A stretch of 45,892 nucleotides of DNA from Nitrospirota bacterium (lineage in GTDB: Bacteria > Nitrospirota > UBA9217), in assembly GCA_029858565.1 (NCBI GenBank), contig JAOUEV010000027.1, positions 1 to 45,892 on the forward strand, read 5' to 3'. Made by a program: the position numbers and the translations under genes. The notes under the pieces are model-generated. The model did not search any database. It was not told the origin of the DNA and was given only the letters and a program-made list of their open reading frames with translations. The stretch's first letter is position 1. Every line of letters begins with the position of its first letter. This document shows, in pieces, positions 9,272-18,834 of the stretch.

Positions 9272-10156
9272 ATGAAAAACGCGATGAACATGCTCATCGG
9301 AATAGTTGTCCTTGTTATTGCTCTCTCGCTCGTCCTTGTCTTCGCCAATACGCACCCGCCACGCTATCCGCTTCACATTCCTCCATCACAATACAATGTT
9401 GCTTATGAGGACGTATCTTTTGTCACAAGCGACAACGTTTCGCTGAAAGGTTGGCTGATAAAGCCGGACAAGACCAGGGAGCCGGCTCCCGCAATCATCA
9501 TCTGCCACGGTCTTGGAGCGAACAGGTCGGACTTTACCGATCTGGCCGTATCTCTGATACAGCGGGGTTACCTGGTCCTGACCTTCGACTTTCGCGCTCA
9601 CGGCGAGAGCGGGGGTGGTCGCTCGTCCCTGGGATTGAACGAGCAGAAGGATGTTGCAGCTGCACTTGCCTATCTTCATTCTCGGAAGGAGATCGATCCA
9701 AAGCGGATCGGTATCTACGGCTTCTCCCTTGGCGGCGCGACCGCGATCCTGGCAGCGGAAAATAGCGGGGGTTTTCGTGCTGTTGTGACGGACAGCGCGT
9801 TCACCAGCCTTCGCGACCAAGCGAGGACAGCGATCACCGGATTCTATCATCTGCCTGCCTTTCCCTTTCTTTCCCTAACGACTCTCGGGTACCGGCTCTA
9901 CTTCTTCGCGCCTGTTGATGGCGTTGATCCGGAAAAGGTCATCGCCAAATTGTCGCCGGTCCCGGTCCTGATCATTGCAGGCGAGGGAGACGACCTGATC
10001 CCTGTTGAGAACGGGAAACGGCTGTTTGCCGCTGCAAGGGAACCCAAGGAGCAGTGGATAATACAGAATGCCCTGCATGGCGGTACCATGGCTGCGGCAG
10101 GTCCGGAGTATCAGAAGCGGGTGGGGGAGTTCTTTGACCGGTATCTGAAATACTGA
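9272..10156 (+). CDS. Membrane-anchored alpha/beta hydrolase
   Basis: This is a 294-residue serine hydrolase of the alpha/beta fold. Residues about 5-25 (MLIGIVVLVIALSLVLVF) are an N-terminal membrane anchor, so the catalytic domain is probably periplasmic. The oxyanion-hole motif ICHGLGANRSDF and the strand LTFDFRAHGES precede the nucleophile elbow GFSLGG. The late-chain acidic residue (IAGEGDDLIP) and a C-terminal His (ALHGG) complete a plausible triad. The substrate is not predictable; many relatives are annotated as dienelactone hydrolase-like, peptidase S9-like or esterase. An in-frame ATG at 9284 is an alternative start. No strong ribosome binding site was seen. A heptamer repeat array lies just upstream. 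Confidence 0.9.
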   Translation: MKNAMNMLIGIVVLVIALSLVLVFANTHPPRYPLHIPPSQYNVAYEDVSFVTSDNVSLKGWLIKPDKTREPAPAIIICHGLGANRSDFTDLAVSLIQRGYLVLTFDFRAHGESGGGRSSLGLNEQKDVAAALAYLHSRKEIDPKRIGIYGFSLGGATAILAAENSGGFRAVVTDSAFTSLRDQARTAITGFYHLPAFPFLSLTTLGYRLYFFAPVDGVDPEKVIAKLSPVPVLIIAGEGDDLIPVENGKRLFAAAREPKEQWIIQNALHGGTMAAAGPEYQKRVGEFFDRYLKY

Positions 10157-10238
10157 TCAGTTTCTGAGTCACGATCCATTATGCCATCTCGTTTTCCTTC
10201 TTAGCAAGGCTCGCACCGGATAATTCAAATTATTGCTG

Positions 10239-10267
10239 TTGATGATTGCCAATTGGGATGATATAAT
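10239..10267 (+). promoter_or_regulatory. Sigma70 promoter of the VapBC-type operon
   Basis: TTGATG (10239-10244) and a perfect TATAAT (10262-10267) are separated by 17 bases. The predicted leader is about 15 bases and contains GGAGG before the antitoxin ATG. Toxin-antitoxin operons are usually repressed by their own antitoxin. No obvious palindrome was noted here. Confidence 0.65.
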
Positions 10268-10288
10268 GGCAAATATCTGGAGGCTGGC

Positions 10289-10552
10289 ATGAAAACAACA
10301 GTGGACCGATTCGGCAGGGTAGTGGTCCCCAAAGACATCCGGGACCGCCTTGGCTTGCGGCCGGGATCCGAGCTTGAGATCGACGAAAAAGGGAACGAGA
10401 TCATTCTGAAGTCAGCGGAGCGCGAGCCGGCGCTCATGGTCAAGGAAGGGATTCTCGTTTACTCCGGAAAAGCGACCGGTGATCTTGTCGGCGCTGTTCG
10501 GGCGCATCGCGAGGAACGCCTAAAGAGAACCGCATCAGGGAAGAGATCGTGA
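10289..10552 (+). CDS. vapB: AbrB/SpoVT-fold antitoxin (VapB type)
   Basis: The 87-residue protein begins with an AbrB/MazE swapped-hairpin DNA-binding domain: TTVDRFGRVVVPKDIRDRLG, then LRPGSELEI. Its basic C-terminal tail would cover the toxin. It is preceded by a promoter and by GGAGG. Its stop overlaps the start of the PIN-domain gene, the usual antitoxin-first order. The expected role is to neutralise the toxin and to repress the operon. The family could also be called MazE- or AbrB-like; the PIN partner makes VapB the better name. Confidence 0.88.
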   Translation: MKTTVDRFGRVVVPKDIRDRLGLRPGSELEIDEKGNEIILKSAEREPALMVKEGILVYSGKATGDLVGAVRAHREERLKRTASGKRS

Positions 10553-10983
10553 AAATCCTGCTCGACACCTCGGTGCTCGTTGCGGCGCTTGTGAAGCCGC
10601 ACCCGGACCATATCCGCGCGCTTCCCTGGCTTGCCGGCGAGAAATCGAAAACAACCGAGTTGGTAATATCATCGCACACCATTGCCGAGCTCTACGCCGT
10701 GCTTACGACGCTGCCGGTCAGTCCGAGGATATCGCCGGGCCTCGCATGGCGGCTTATCCGTGAAAGTGTAGAACCCAATACATCCCTTGTTTCGCTTACC
10801 ACCTCCGAATATCTCGCGACTGTGAAACAACTGAGCGACCTGGGTGTTTCCGGGGGCGCGGTATATGATGCCCTGATCGTAAGGGCTGCTCAGAAAGCCC
10901 ATGTGGATCGAATTGTCACGTTCAATGTGAACGATTTTAGAAGGGTATGGCCGGAAGGGGCTGATCATATTGTTTCCCCCTGA
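10549..10983 (+). CDS. vapC: PIN-domain ribonuclease toxin (VapC type)
   Basis: PIN-domain toxins cleave specific RNAs, often tRNAs, with a magnesium site made of conserved acids. All expected acids are visible in the 144 residues: Asp6 (LLDTSVLVA), Glu47 (TIAELYAVL), Asp107 (AVYDALIV) and Asp129 (NVNDFRRV). The start is a GTG at 10549 that overlaps the antitoxin stop in a GTGA, with AAGAG shortly before it. This implies translational coupling. The gene looks intact. It sits between a hydrolase and tsaB with no mobile element nearby, so transfer is not evident from the flanks. Confidence 0.92.
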   Translation: MKILLDTSVLVAALVKPHPDHIRALPWLAGEKSKTTELVISSHTIAELYAVLTTLPVSPRISPGLAWRLIRESVEPNTSLVSLTTSEYLATVKQLSDLGVSGGAVYDALIVRAAQKAHVDRIVTFNVNDFRRVWPEGADHIVSP

Positions 10984-11214
10984 TGGTATTTGCGTGGTAG
11001 GCAGGTTGGGTAAATGAGAGATGTCCTGCCCAATATGGCTTAAAAGGGGAAGTCGGACTTCATGGAGAAACAATTCAGCTCAACCTGCAAGCGTTTCATC
11101 TTTTCAGGCCTGACCACTGTGGGCTCCAGCGATGCGTCTGAATGCGGCGCATGACCCTCGTCGTTCTCCTCTCTTCATATCATGGAACCTAATGCCAAGC
11201 CCTTTTTATTTCTT

Positions 11215-11243
11215 TTGACACTGTCCTTGTTTTCCGATAAGTT
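11215..11243 (+). promoter_or_regulatory. Sigma70 promoter giving a leaderless tsaB mRNA
   Basis: A perfect TTGACA (11215-11220) is followed after 17 bases by TAAGTT (11238-11243). Only 6 bases (ACCCGC) separate it from the ATG at 11250, so the predicted start of transcription coincides with the start codon. No Shine-Dalgarno sequence is present. The 260 bases upstream, back to vapC, show no gene. Confidence 0.6.
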
Positions 11244-11249
11244 ACCCGC

Positions 11250-11948
11250 ATGCTCGTTCTCGGCATAGAAACAGCCACCAAGACCGGCGGTGTCGCGCTT
11301 GTTGGAGAAAAAGGCGTGATCGCCGAATATACCTCGAACATTGAGGTGACGCACTCGGAGCGTCTGATGGCGAATGTGGACCGGTTGTTGAAGGATACCC
11401 GTATCTCCCTGGCCGATGTCGAGGGGCTTGCCGTGTCCATCGGGCCGGGATCGTTCACCGGACTGCGCATCGGCATCGCGACCATCAAGGGGCTCGTGCT
11501 GGCGACCGGGAAGCCGGTGGCTGCTGTTCCCACGCTCGCAGCGCTGGCCTGGAACCTTCCTCACTCTGCCCATCCCGTCAGCCCGCTCCTTGACGCAAAG
11601 AAGAAGGAAGTCTACGCCGGTGTTTATCGACACGGTCCCGCGGGTATTGAGACGATACTGCCCGAAGCGGTGCTGCCGCTTGCTGAGCTGGCATCGCGGT
11701 TCAATGAGCCGCTGGTATTCACCGGGGAAGGCGCGGGACTGTTCCGTTCGGAATTGCAGGCGCTTTTTGGCCAGCGCGCGTTCTTTGCCCCTGTTTCTGC
11801 AATGGTCCCGTCGGCAGCGAGCGTGGCGGAGATGGGGCGCATGAAGCTGGTGGCGGGCGAGCGGGCGGATGTCGATGCCCTGGCGCCTTTGTACATTCGC
11901 AGGCCTGAGGCTGAAGTGGCGTGGGAAAAAAAGCAGCGATCACGATAG
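11250..11948 (+). CDS. tsaB: tRNA threonylcarbamoyladenosine biosynthesis protein TsaB
   Basis: TsaB is a catalytically inactive ASKHA-fold partner of TsaD and TsaE, needed for the t6A modification at position 37 of ANN-decoding tRNAs. The 232 residues show the family N-terminus LGIETATKTGGVAL, the motif VSIGPGSFTGLRIG and LLDAKKKEVYAG. It overlaps rimI, a pairing common in bacteria. It is probably translated from a leaderless mRNA, because the promoter -10 box lies 6 bases before the ATG. Confidence 0.95.
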   Translation: MLVLGIETATKTGGVALVGEKGVIAEYTSNIEVTHSERLMANVDRLLKDTRISLADVEGLAVSIGPGSFTGLRIGIATIKGLVLATGKPVAAVPTLAALAWNLPHSAHPVSPLLDAKKKEVYAGVYRHGPAGIETILPEAVLPLAELASRFNEPLVFTGEGAGLFRSELQALFGQRAFFAPVSAMVPSAASVAEMGRMKLVAGERADVDALAPLYIRRPEAEVAWEKKQRSR

Positions 11949-12439
11949 ACCGCATGGTCAAGGAAGACCTGGACCAGGTGCTCGCCATCGAGGTGGTATC
12001 GTTCACCATGCCCTGGTCAAAGAACCTGTTCCTGTCGGAATTCCGGAACAAGCCGATCTCGCTCATGCTGGTGGCGCTTTCCGGGGATGAGGGCCGGTTC
12101 GTTGTGGGTTACATCGTGTGCTGGGTGTTTGTGGACGAGCTCCACATCCTTGATCTCGCAACCATGCCGCAAGGCAGGCGCCGGGGTATTGGCAGGGAAC
12201 TGGTGCTTGCAGCGCTCAGGACAGGGTATGAATGGGGTGCGAGGAAGGCGTTCCTGGAAGTGCGGGAGTCCAACAGCGCGGCGCTTGAACTTTATCGCGG
12301 GCTCGGATTCATGCAGACTCAGGTCCGGGAGGATTATTATGAGCTCCCGGTGGAAAGCGCCATTGTTATGACGCTGCCCACCGAGGGATTGCGGCGGCTG
12401 CTTGCTGACAGTGATAATAACCCTGGAGACGAAAGTTAG
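11921..12439 (+). CDS. rimI: Ribosomal-protein-alanine N-acetyltransferase RimI
   Basis: RimI is a GNAT-fold enzyme that acetylates the N-terminal alanine of ribosomal protein S18 using acetyl-CoA. The 172 residues contain the acetyl-CoA loop PQGRRRGIGRELV and the downstream FLEVRESNSAALELYRGLGF, which is typical of RimI. The GTG at 11921 overlaps the end of tsaB by 28 bases. It is preferred because it keeps the first beta strand (AITIDRMVKEDLDQ). An ATG at 11954 is the alternative. The C-terminal extension of about 20 residues after IVMTLP is not part of the core fold. Confidence 0.92.
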   Translation: MGKKAAITIDRMVKEDLDQVLAIEVVSFTMPWSKNLFLSEFRNKPISLMLVALSGDEGRFVVGYIVCWVFVDELHILDLATMPQGRRRGIGRELVLAALRTGYEWGARKAFLEVRESNSAALELYRGLGFMQTQVREDYYELPVESAIVMTLPTEGLRRLLADSDNNPGDES

Positions 12440-12603
12440 ATATGTGTAACATATTGAAATAAAAGGATAACAGCAGGATTCCCGCCAATTTAATTCGTCT
12501 TGCCTTTTGCTGGAAAGTGTGTTAACGTTTTACAAAACTGAATAGCGATCCTAGGTATCTTGAAGCATTCGACGACCCCAATCTTTACCAAGGAGGTGCG
12601 ATC

Positions 12604-12843
12604 ATGAATGTAGCGGAGGTGGCAGAAGATGTGGTAAGGGAGAGGCTCAGGACAGAGGATCCGGAGTTCCAGAAATTGGAGCAGGAACACCGGCGGCTGG
12701 ACAAGGAGCTGATGAACTTCGAGACCCATGTGTACCTCAGTCCTGAGGAAGAAGTGGAAAGACGGCGGCTCCAGAAGCTGAAATTAGCGGCAAAGGACAA
12801 AATGACGGATATGATCAGGCGGCGGAGGACCGGAAACGCCTGA
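12604..12843 (+). CDS. Small coiled-coil protein, DUF465 (YdcH-like)
   Basis: The 79-residue, highly charged protein is predicted to be a helical hairpin. The pattern EFQKLEQEHRRLDKEL and RRLQKLKLAAKDKM matches the DUF465/YdcH family, in which LKKxKLxLKD is the hallmark. The function is unknown; members are small cytosolic proteins. The ribosome binding site is near perfect (AAGGAGGTG, 12590-12598), unlike many neighbours. A weak promoter (TTTACA at 12529, TAGGTA at 12552, 17-base spacing) may serve it. A good terminator follows at once, so it is probably a single-gene unit. Confidence 0.85.
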   Translation: MNVAEVAEDVVRERLRTEDPEFQKLEQEHRRLDKELMNFETHVYLSPEEEVERRRLQKLKLAAKDKMTDMIRRRRTGNA

Positions 12844-12851
12844 CGCGTAAG

Positions 12852-12887
12852 AAGGCAAGGATAAGAACCTTGCCTTTTGTGTTTTTG
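12852..12887 (+). terminator. Intrinsic terminator after the DUF465 gene
   Basis: AAGGCAAGG (12852-12860) pairs perfectly with CCTTGCCTT (12868-12876) across a 7-base loop. TTGTGTTTTT follows. Confidence 0.85.
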
Positions 12888-12898
12888 AATCGAATCCA

Positions 12899-12939
12899 TT
12901 AAATCCCTCCATGCGGAGAGCGCAAGGGGGGATTTTTTT
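12899..12939 (+). terminator. Second terminator-like hairpin before ilvD
   Basis: AAATCCCTCC pairs with GGGGGGATTT (one G-U pair) around a 15-base loop and is followed by a T-run, ending just before the ilvD -35 box. It probably insulates the ilv promoter from upstream transcription. It lies upstream of the promoter, so it is not an attenuator for ilvD. Confidence 0.6.
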
Positions 12940-12940
12940 A

Positions 12941-12969
12941 TTGACTCACCAGCGCTATCTATGTTAAAA
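12941..12969 (+). promoter_or_regulatory. Candidate promoter of the ilv-leuA cluster
   Basis: TTGACT (12941-12946) and TTAAAA (12964-12969) are separated by 17 bases. The predicted leader is about 32 bases. That is too short for a branched-chain leader peptide or T-box, so attenuation is not seen here. GGAG at 12991-12994 may serve as the ribosome binding site for ilvD. Confidence 0.45.
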
Positions 12970-13007
12970 ATAATGACTATTTTTCCTTTTGGAGCCGAAT
13001 AACCATC

Positions 13008-14657
13008 ATGAGAAGCGACAGGATAAAAAAGGGCGTGGAGCGGGCGCCGCACCGGGCTCTGATGTTCGCCACGGGCATCACCCGTTCCGGTCTGGAAAGA
13101 CCGCTTATCGGCGTGGCAACGAGCTGGAACGACCTTATCCCGGGCCACATCGGCATGCGTGACCTGGAACGGTTCATTGAAAAGGGTGTGCATGCAGGCG
13201 GCGGGTGGCCGCTCTTCTTCGGCCTGCCGGGCATCTGCGACGGCATTGCCATGGGCCATGTGGGAATGCATTATTCCCTGCCCTCGCGGGAGCTCATCGC
13301 CGACCTTGTCGAGTCCATTGCCATGGCCCATGCGTTCGACGGCCTGGTGCTGCTCACCAACTGCGACAAGATCTCGCCGGGCATGCTCATGGCAGCGGCC
13401 CGGGTCAACATCCCGACGATCATGGTCACCGCGGGGCCCATGCATTCGGGCAACTACCGCGGCCAGCGGGTGAACCTGATCAGCGCTTTCGAGGCGGTGG
13501 GCAAGGTACGGAACGGCGAGATGTCCATGAAGGACCTCGCTGAGCTTGAGACCTGCGCCTGTCCCGGAGCCGGTTCCTGCCAGGGCATGTACACGGCAAA
13601 CACCATGGCATGCGTGACCGAGTCCATCGGCATGAGCCTGCCGGGCTGCGCCACAGCGCTTGCCATCTCCGGCGAGAAGCGAAGGATCGCATTCGAGAGC
13701 GGCCAGCGTGTCGTCGGATTGGTGAAAGAGAACCTCACGCCCCGCAAGATCATGACGAAGAACGCTTTTGAGAACGCTATCCGCGTTGACATGGCGCTCG
13801 GCGGTTCCACGAACACGACGCTCCACATTCCCGCTATCGCTCATGAGGCGGGCATCGAACTTCCCGTCAGCCTGTTCGACAAGATCAGCAGGACCACGCC
13901 GCATATCTGCAACATGCTTCCCGGCGGCCAGCACTATCTCGAGGACCTCGACGCTGCGGGCGGCATTCCCGGCGTGCTGCTCCGGTTCAAGGATATGCTG
14001 AAGGACGCTCCCACGGTGAGCGGAAAGTCCGTGAAAGCGCTTGCCAGGGCCGGACGGGTAATGAACGACGATGTGATCCGGCCGCTCGCCAAAGCCTATC
14101 ATAAAGAAGGCGGCATTGCGGTCCTGTCGGGCAACCTCGCGCCGCTGGGCTCGGTGGTGAAGCAGACCGCGGTGAGCGACAAGATGCAGCGCTTCGAAGG
14201 CACGGCCATCGTTTTCGACTCCGAAGAGGAAGCCATGAAGGCGATCATGGCCGGAAAGATCAAGCCCGGTCATGTGATCGTCATCCGGTACGAAGGTCCC
14301 AAGGGCGGACCGGGCATGCGCGAGATGCTCTCACCCACATCGGCCATCTCCGGCATGGGCATGGGCAATTCGGTCGCGCTCCTGACCGACGGCAGGTTCT
14401 CGGGCGGCACGAGGGGTCCCTGCATCGGCCATATCTCTCCGGAAGCTGCGGAAGGCGGCCCGATCGCGGCGGTGCGGAACGGCGACAAGATCGTCCTCGA
14501 TATCCCGAACCGGAAGCTTGAGGTCAAGCTCTCCGCGGCAGAGATCAAGAAGCGGCTTGCCAAGTGGAAGCCCCGGGAGCCGAAGATCAAGTCCGGCTGG
14601 CTTGCCCGGTACGCGAAGGTTGTTACGTCGGCGAATACCGGAGCAGTGGTAAAGTAG
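13008..14657 (+). CDS. ilvD: Dihydroxy-acid dehydratase
   Basis: IlvD dehydrates the dihydroxy acids of the valine and isoleucine pathways to the 2-keto acids, using an iron-sulfur cluster. The 549 residues are of normal length. Motifs seen are [30 protein letters not shown] (Cys119) and [20 protein letters not shown] (Cys191). The loop [11 protein letters not shown] lacks the PC motif of the [2Fe-2S] plant/actinobacterial branch and looks like the E. coli [4Fe-4S] branch; that assignment is an inference. It is the first gene of the ilvD-ilvB-ilvN-ilvC run, with its own promoter and two terminators upstream. Confidence 0.98.
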   Translation: MRSDRIKKGVERAPHRALMFATGITRSGLERPLIGVATSWNDLIPGHIGMRDLERFIEKGVHAGGGWPLFFGLPGICDGIAMGHVGMHYSLPSRELIADLVESIAMAHAFDGLVLLTNCDKISPGMLMAAARVNIPTIMVTAGPMHSGNYRGQRVNLISAFEAVGKVRNGEMSMKDLAELETCACPGAGSCQGMYTANTMACVTESIGMSLPGCATALAISGEKRRIAFESGQRVVGLVKENLTPRKIMTKNAFENAIRVDMALGGSTNTTLHIPAIAHEAGIELPVSLFDKISRTTPHICNMLPGGQHYLEDLDAAGGIPGVLLRFKDMLKDAPTVSGKSVKALARAGRVMNDDVIRPLAKAYHKEGGIAVLSGNLAPLGSVVKQTAVSDKMQRFEGTAIVFDSEEEAMKAIMAGKIKPGHVIVIRYEGPKGGPGMREMLSPTSAISGMGMGNSVALLTDGRFSGGTRGPCIGHISPEAAEGGPIAAVRNGDKIVLDIPNRKLEVKLSAAEIKKRLAKWKPREPKIKSGWLARYAKVVTSANTGAVVK

Positions 14658-14751
14658 TCATCTATTTTCCGCAACGAAGGCGCAGGTGCAACCGGGAAGG
14701 ATTGTTGATCTTCCCCATGCCTCCGTGGCGGGTATTGAAGGGTGTGAACAT

Positions 14752-16491
14752 ATGTCCAGCAAAGAGATAACCGGTGCAGAGATCCTTCTCGAATGCCTCA
14801 AGAAGGAAAAAGTGGACACCATCTTCGCCTATCCCGGCGGAGTGGTGCTCAAGATCTTCGACGTCCTGTACGAGCAGAAGGACATACGCTACATCCTGCC
14901 GCGTCACGAACAGGGCGCGATCCATGCCGCGGACGGCTATGCCCGCTCGACCGGCAAGGTGGGCGTCGCGCTCGTGACCTCGGGTCCCGGGGCCACGAAC
15001 ACGGTCACGGGCATTGCAACAGCCTATATGGACTCCATACCGATCGTGGTATTCACCGGCCAGGTGCCGACGGCGCTTATCGGGAACGACGCGTTCCAGG
15101 AAGCGGACATCGTGGGCATCACCCGTCCCTGCACCAAGTACAATTTCCTGGTGAAGGACGTGAAGGACCTGGCGCAAACGGTCAAGGAGGCTTTCTTTAT
15201 CGCCTCGACCGGCAGGCCCGGCCCGGTGCTGATCGACCTGCCGCGCGATGTGGTGACCAACAAGGCGGAGTTCCACTACCCCGAGAAGGTCAAGATCAGG
15301 AGCTACAATCCCACGGTGGAAGGGAACAAGCGCCAGATCAAGCAGGCTGCCGACGCGATAGCGGCTGCCAAGAAACCGGTATGCTACATCGGCGGCGGCG
15401 TGATCCTGGCCAATGCGGCCGACCAGATCAAGGAGTTCGCCGAGATCACGAAGATCCCGGTGACCCATACGCTCATGGGCATCGGCGGGTTCCCGGGCAC
15501 GCATCCGCTGTCGCTCGGCATGCTCGGCATGCACGGCACCTACTATGCCAACATGTCGATCCATAACTCTGACCTCATCATCGCCATCGGAGCGCGGTTC
15601 GATGACCGTGTGACCGGCAAGGTCGAGGGATTTGCGCCGGAGGCCAAGATCATCCACATTGACGTTGATCCGACCTCGATCCGCAAGAACGTTCGGGTGG
15701 ATATCCCGGTCGTGGGCGACGTGAAGCACGTGATGACGGAGTTGAACAAGGAACTTCGGGCAAGCAAGGAACCCTGGGACGCCATCCGCAAACACTGGCT
15801 CAAGCAGATCGATGCGTGGCGCGAGGAACGTCCGCTCTCCTACGAGCATGACGATGAGGTGATCAAGCCCCAGTTCGTGATCGAGAAGCTCTACGAAGTG
15901 ACCGGCGGCGACGCGATCATCGTGACCGACGTGGGCCAGCACCAGATGTGGGCGGCCCAGTTCTACAAATACGACAAGCCGCGCATGTGGTGCACCTCCG
16001 GCGGTCTGGGGACCATGGGCTACGGTTTCCCCGCGGCCATGGGCGCCAAGGTGGCCCATCCCAACAAGCATGTGTTCAGCATTTCCGGGGACGGCAGCAT
16101 CCAGATGAACATCCAGGAACTGGCCACGTGCGTAGAGAACAACATCCCGGTCAAGGTCATCATCCTGAACAATCGCTACCTCGGCATGGTCCGGCAGTGG
16201 CAGGAACTGTTCTATCAGGAGCGTTACTCATCGGTCGACCTCGGCAGCGTGCCGGATTTCGTCAAGGTGGCCGAGGCATACAGCGCCGTGGGCCTGCGCG
16301 CGACCAAACCCGAAGAGGTCGTGCCGGTGCTGAAGGAGGCCATGAAGATCAACCGGATGGTATTCATGGACTTCGTGGTCGCCCGGTACGAAAAGGTGTT
16401 CCCCATGGTGCCGGCAGGGGCTGCCATCCACGAGATGATCTTCGGCGAGGAAAAGAAAAAGGAAGAGAAGAAGCTCAAAGTAGTGAAGTAA
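14752..16491 (+). CDS. ilvB: Acetolactate synthase large subunit
   Basis: This is the catalytic subunit of acetohydroxyacid synthase, a thiamine diphosphate and FAD enzyme that makes acetolactate or acetohydroxybutyrate. It starts MSSKEITGAEILLECLKKE and shows the family motifs FAYPGG, RHEQGAIHAADGYAR (catalytic Glu) and SGPGATNTVTG. The thiamine diphosphate site GDGSIQMNIQELAT is also present. The chosen ATG at 14752 has GAAGGGTG shortly upstream. An in-frame GTG at 14686 would add 22 residues and is not favoured. The protein has 579 residues, with a charged C-terminal tail (EEKKKEEKKLK). It lies 94 bases after ilvD, and the regulatory subunit ilvN follows. Confidence 0.97.
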   Translation: MSSKEITGAEILLECLKKEKVDTIFAYPGGVVLKIFDVLYEQKDIRYILPRHEQGAIHAADGYARSTGKVGVALVTSGPGATNTVTGIATAYMDSIPIVVFTGQVPTALIGNDAFQEADIVGITRPCTKYNFLVKDVKDLAQTVKEAFFIASTGRPGPVLIDLPRDVVTNKAEFHYPEKVKIRSYNPTVEGNKRQIKQAADAIAAAKKPVCYIGGGVILANAADQIKEFAEITKIPVTHTLMGIGGFPGTHPLSLGMLGMHGTYYANMSIHNSDLIIAIGARFDDRVTGKVEGFAPEAKIIHIDVDPTSIRKNVRVDIPVVGDVKHVMTELNKELRASKEPWDAIRKHWLKQIDAWREERPLSYEHDDEVIKPQFVIEKLYEVTGGDAIIVTDVGQHQMWAAQFYKYDKPRMWCTSGGLGTMGYGFPAAMGAKVAHPNKHVFSISGDGSIQMNIQELATCVENNIPVKVIILNNRYLGMVRQWQELFYQERYSSVDLGSVPDFVKVAEAYSAVGLRATKPEEVVPVLKEAMKINRMVFMDFVVARYEKVFPMVPAGAAIHEMIFGEEKKKEEKKLKVVK

Positions 16492-16496
16492 GACGA

Positions 16497-16524
16497 ATGC
16501 GGAATTCGGAATGCGGAATGCGGA
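16497..16524 (+). repeat. Four-unit heptamer tandem repeat (ATGCGGA type)
   Basis: Units ATGCGGA, ATTCGGA, ATGCGGA and ATGCGGA lie 5 bases after the ilvB stop, with a partial GTG unit following. Each unit carries an ATG or near-ATG, and because the period is 7 the units rotate through all frames. Confidence 0.82.
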
Positions 16525-16553
16525 GTGAAAAACAGGACAAGTAGCGCTTTTCT

Positions 16554-16582
16554 ATCCGTATGCACCGTGTTCATCCGTGGTT
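16554..16582. repeat. Dispersed intergenic element, single arm
   Basis: ATCCGTATGCACCGTG followed by TTCATCCGTGGTT lies just before ilvN. TTCATCCGTGG recurs upstream of leuD at 23877-23886, so it belongs to the same intergenic repeat class. Here no clear second arm is present. Confidence 0.55.
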
Positions 16583-16606
16583 CCAAATATTTTACTAGGA
16601 TAGACT

Positions 16607-17080
16607 ATGAAACATATCATTTCAGTGCTGGTGGAAAACAAGTTCGGCGTGTTGTCCCGGGTGTCGGGGCTCTTCAGCGGCAGGGGATTCAATATCGAGA
16701 CGATCTCGATCGGCCCCACGCTCGATCCATCGATCTCCCAGATGACGATCGTCACGACCGGGGATGAGCGGATCCTTGAGCAGATCATCAAGCAGCTCAA
16801 CAAGCTCATCGACGTGATCAAGGTCACGGACTTCGCGGACAAGGAGTTCGTGGAGCGCGAGATGTGCCTGATCAAGATCAACGCGCCGCTGGATCTCAGG
16901 TCCGAGGCGCTGCGCATCGCCGACATATTCCGCGCCCGCGTTGTGGACTCGACGCAAAAGTCCTACACCTTTCAGCTGACGGGCGACGAGAAGAAGATCA
17001 ACGCTTTCGTGGAATTGCTGCAGCCCATGGGCATCAAAGAGATCGTTCGCACCGGCAAGGTGGCTATCACCCGCGATTAA
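16607..17080 (+). CDS. ilvN: Acetolactate synthase small (regulatory) subunit
   Basis: The small subunit binds valine and confers feedback inhibition on the large subunit. The 157 residues begin with an ACT domain (HIISVLVENKFGVLSRVSGL, FSGRGFNIETISIG), followed by the C-terminal small-subunit domain with EREMCLIKI and MGIKEIVRTGKVAITR. AGGA lies a few bases before the ATG. The naming follows the family in single-enzyme organisms, where ilvN and ilvH are interchangeable. Dispersed repeats fill the 115-base gap after ilvB. A GCGGATAAGG element overlaps its stop codon. Confidence 0.96.
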   Translation: MKHIISVLVENKFGVLSRVSGLFSGRGFNIETISIGPTLDPSISQMTIVTTGDERILEQIIKQLNKLIDVIKVTDFADKEFVEREMCLIKINAPLDLRSEALRIADIFRARVVDSTQKSYTFQLTGDEKKINAFVELLQPMGIKEIVRTGKVAITRD

Positions 17081-17099
17081 CGCGGATAAGGATTTCGGA

Positions 17100-17762
17100 A
17101 TGCGGAATATAAACTCAACAACTGCTCTATCGACCTCCCGGCTGTTTCTCGTGATACTGTCGATGCTTCTGGCGCTCACCGCTGGTTGCGCGGAAAAGGG
17201 CCCCATCCTCATCGAGGGAATAACGTATCAAACGCCTGAGGGGGCGGCCGCGGGAAAAGGGAACACCGTTGCCGCTGTCAGCACGTTCCGGGACCTCCGT
17301 GAAGTGCAGCCGTCGGTCATCGGCAAGCGTCAGATCGGCAATGATATCTCCAACGATCTGGTGGTCCAGGGGACGGCTGCAGACATGGTGACGGGAATGA
17401 TCCGCGAAGCGCTGAAGGTCCGCGGGATTGAGGCCCGGAGCGCGGCGGCCTGGGACCTCAGCGATGCGTCGATCAATGCCGAGGGCGCTGATATCCTTGT
17501 TGGCGGTGAGATCAAGGCCCTCCGGGTCGAGGTCATTTCGCAGCCATTCAAGGTCAGGTATAAGGCGATGGTGCAGCTGCGGGTTTCCGCCGCTGATGTG
17601 AAGGAACGAAAGGTCCTCCGTACGTTGAACTTGAGCAGCAGTCTGGAGCAGGAGAATGTGTCCTATTCCGATTATATTGTCCAGGAAATGCTTTCAGAGG
17701 CATTGTCCTCGTCGATCAACCAGCTGCTGAGCGACGAAGAGATCAAGAATAGAATACGCTGA
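17100..17762 (+). CDS. YajG-like lipoprotein
   Basis: A 220-residue lipoprotein. The hydrophobic N-terminal segment LVILSMLLALTAGC ends in a good lipobox with the mature Cys near residue 30. The mature domain (VAAVSTFRDLREVQPSVIGK, then GMIREALKVRGIEARSAA) resembles the YajG lipoprotein family by recollection, whose role is unknown. It is a foreign-looking insertion between ilvN and ilvC, and nothing in it suggests amino-acid synthesis. The ribosome binding site AAGGA (17088-17092) and the ATG itself lie within repeat-derived sequence. The ATG is part of an ATGCGGA heptamer. Confidence 0.82.
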   Translation: MRNINSTTALSTSRLFLVILSMLLALTAGCAEKGPILIEGITYQTPEGAAAGKGNTVAAVSTFRDLREVQPSVIGKRQIGNDISNDLVVQGTAADMVTGMIREALKVRGIEARSAAAWDLSDASINAEGADILVGGEIKALRVEVISQPFKVRYKAMVQLRVSAADVKERKVLRTLNLSSSLEQENVSYSDYIVQEMLSEALSSSINQLLSDEEIKNRIR

Positions 17763-17777
17763 CATTATTATCCATAG

Positions 17778-18809
<1,032 letters not shown>

Positions 18810-18834
18810 CTGTAGTTAAACTGATCGGAAATTA

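Noticed and set aside
12899-13007. Attenuator or T-box for ilvD
   Set aside because: The hairpin and T-run lie upstream of the promoter, and the leader after the promoter is only about 30 bases, without a leader peptide.
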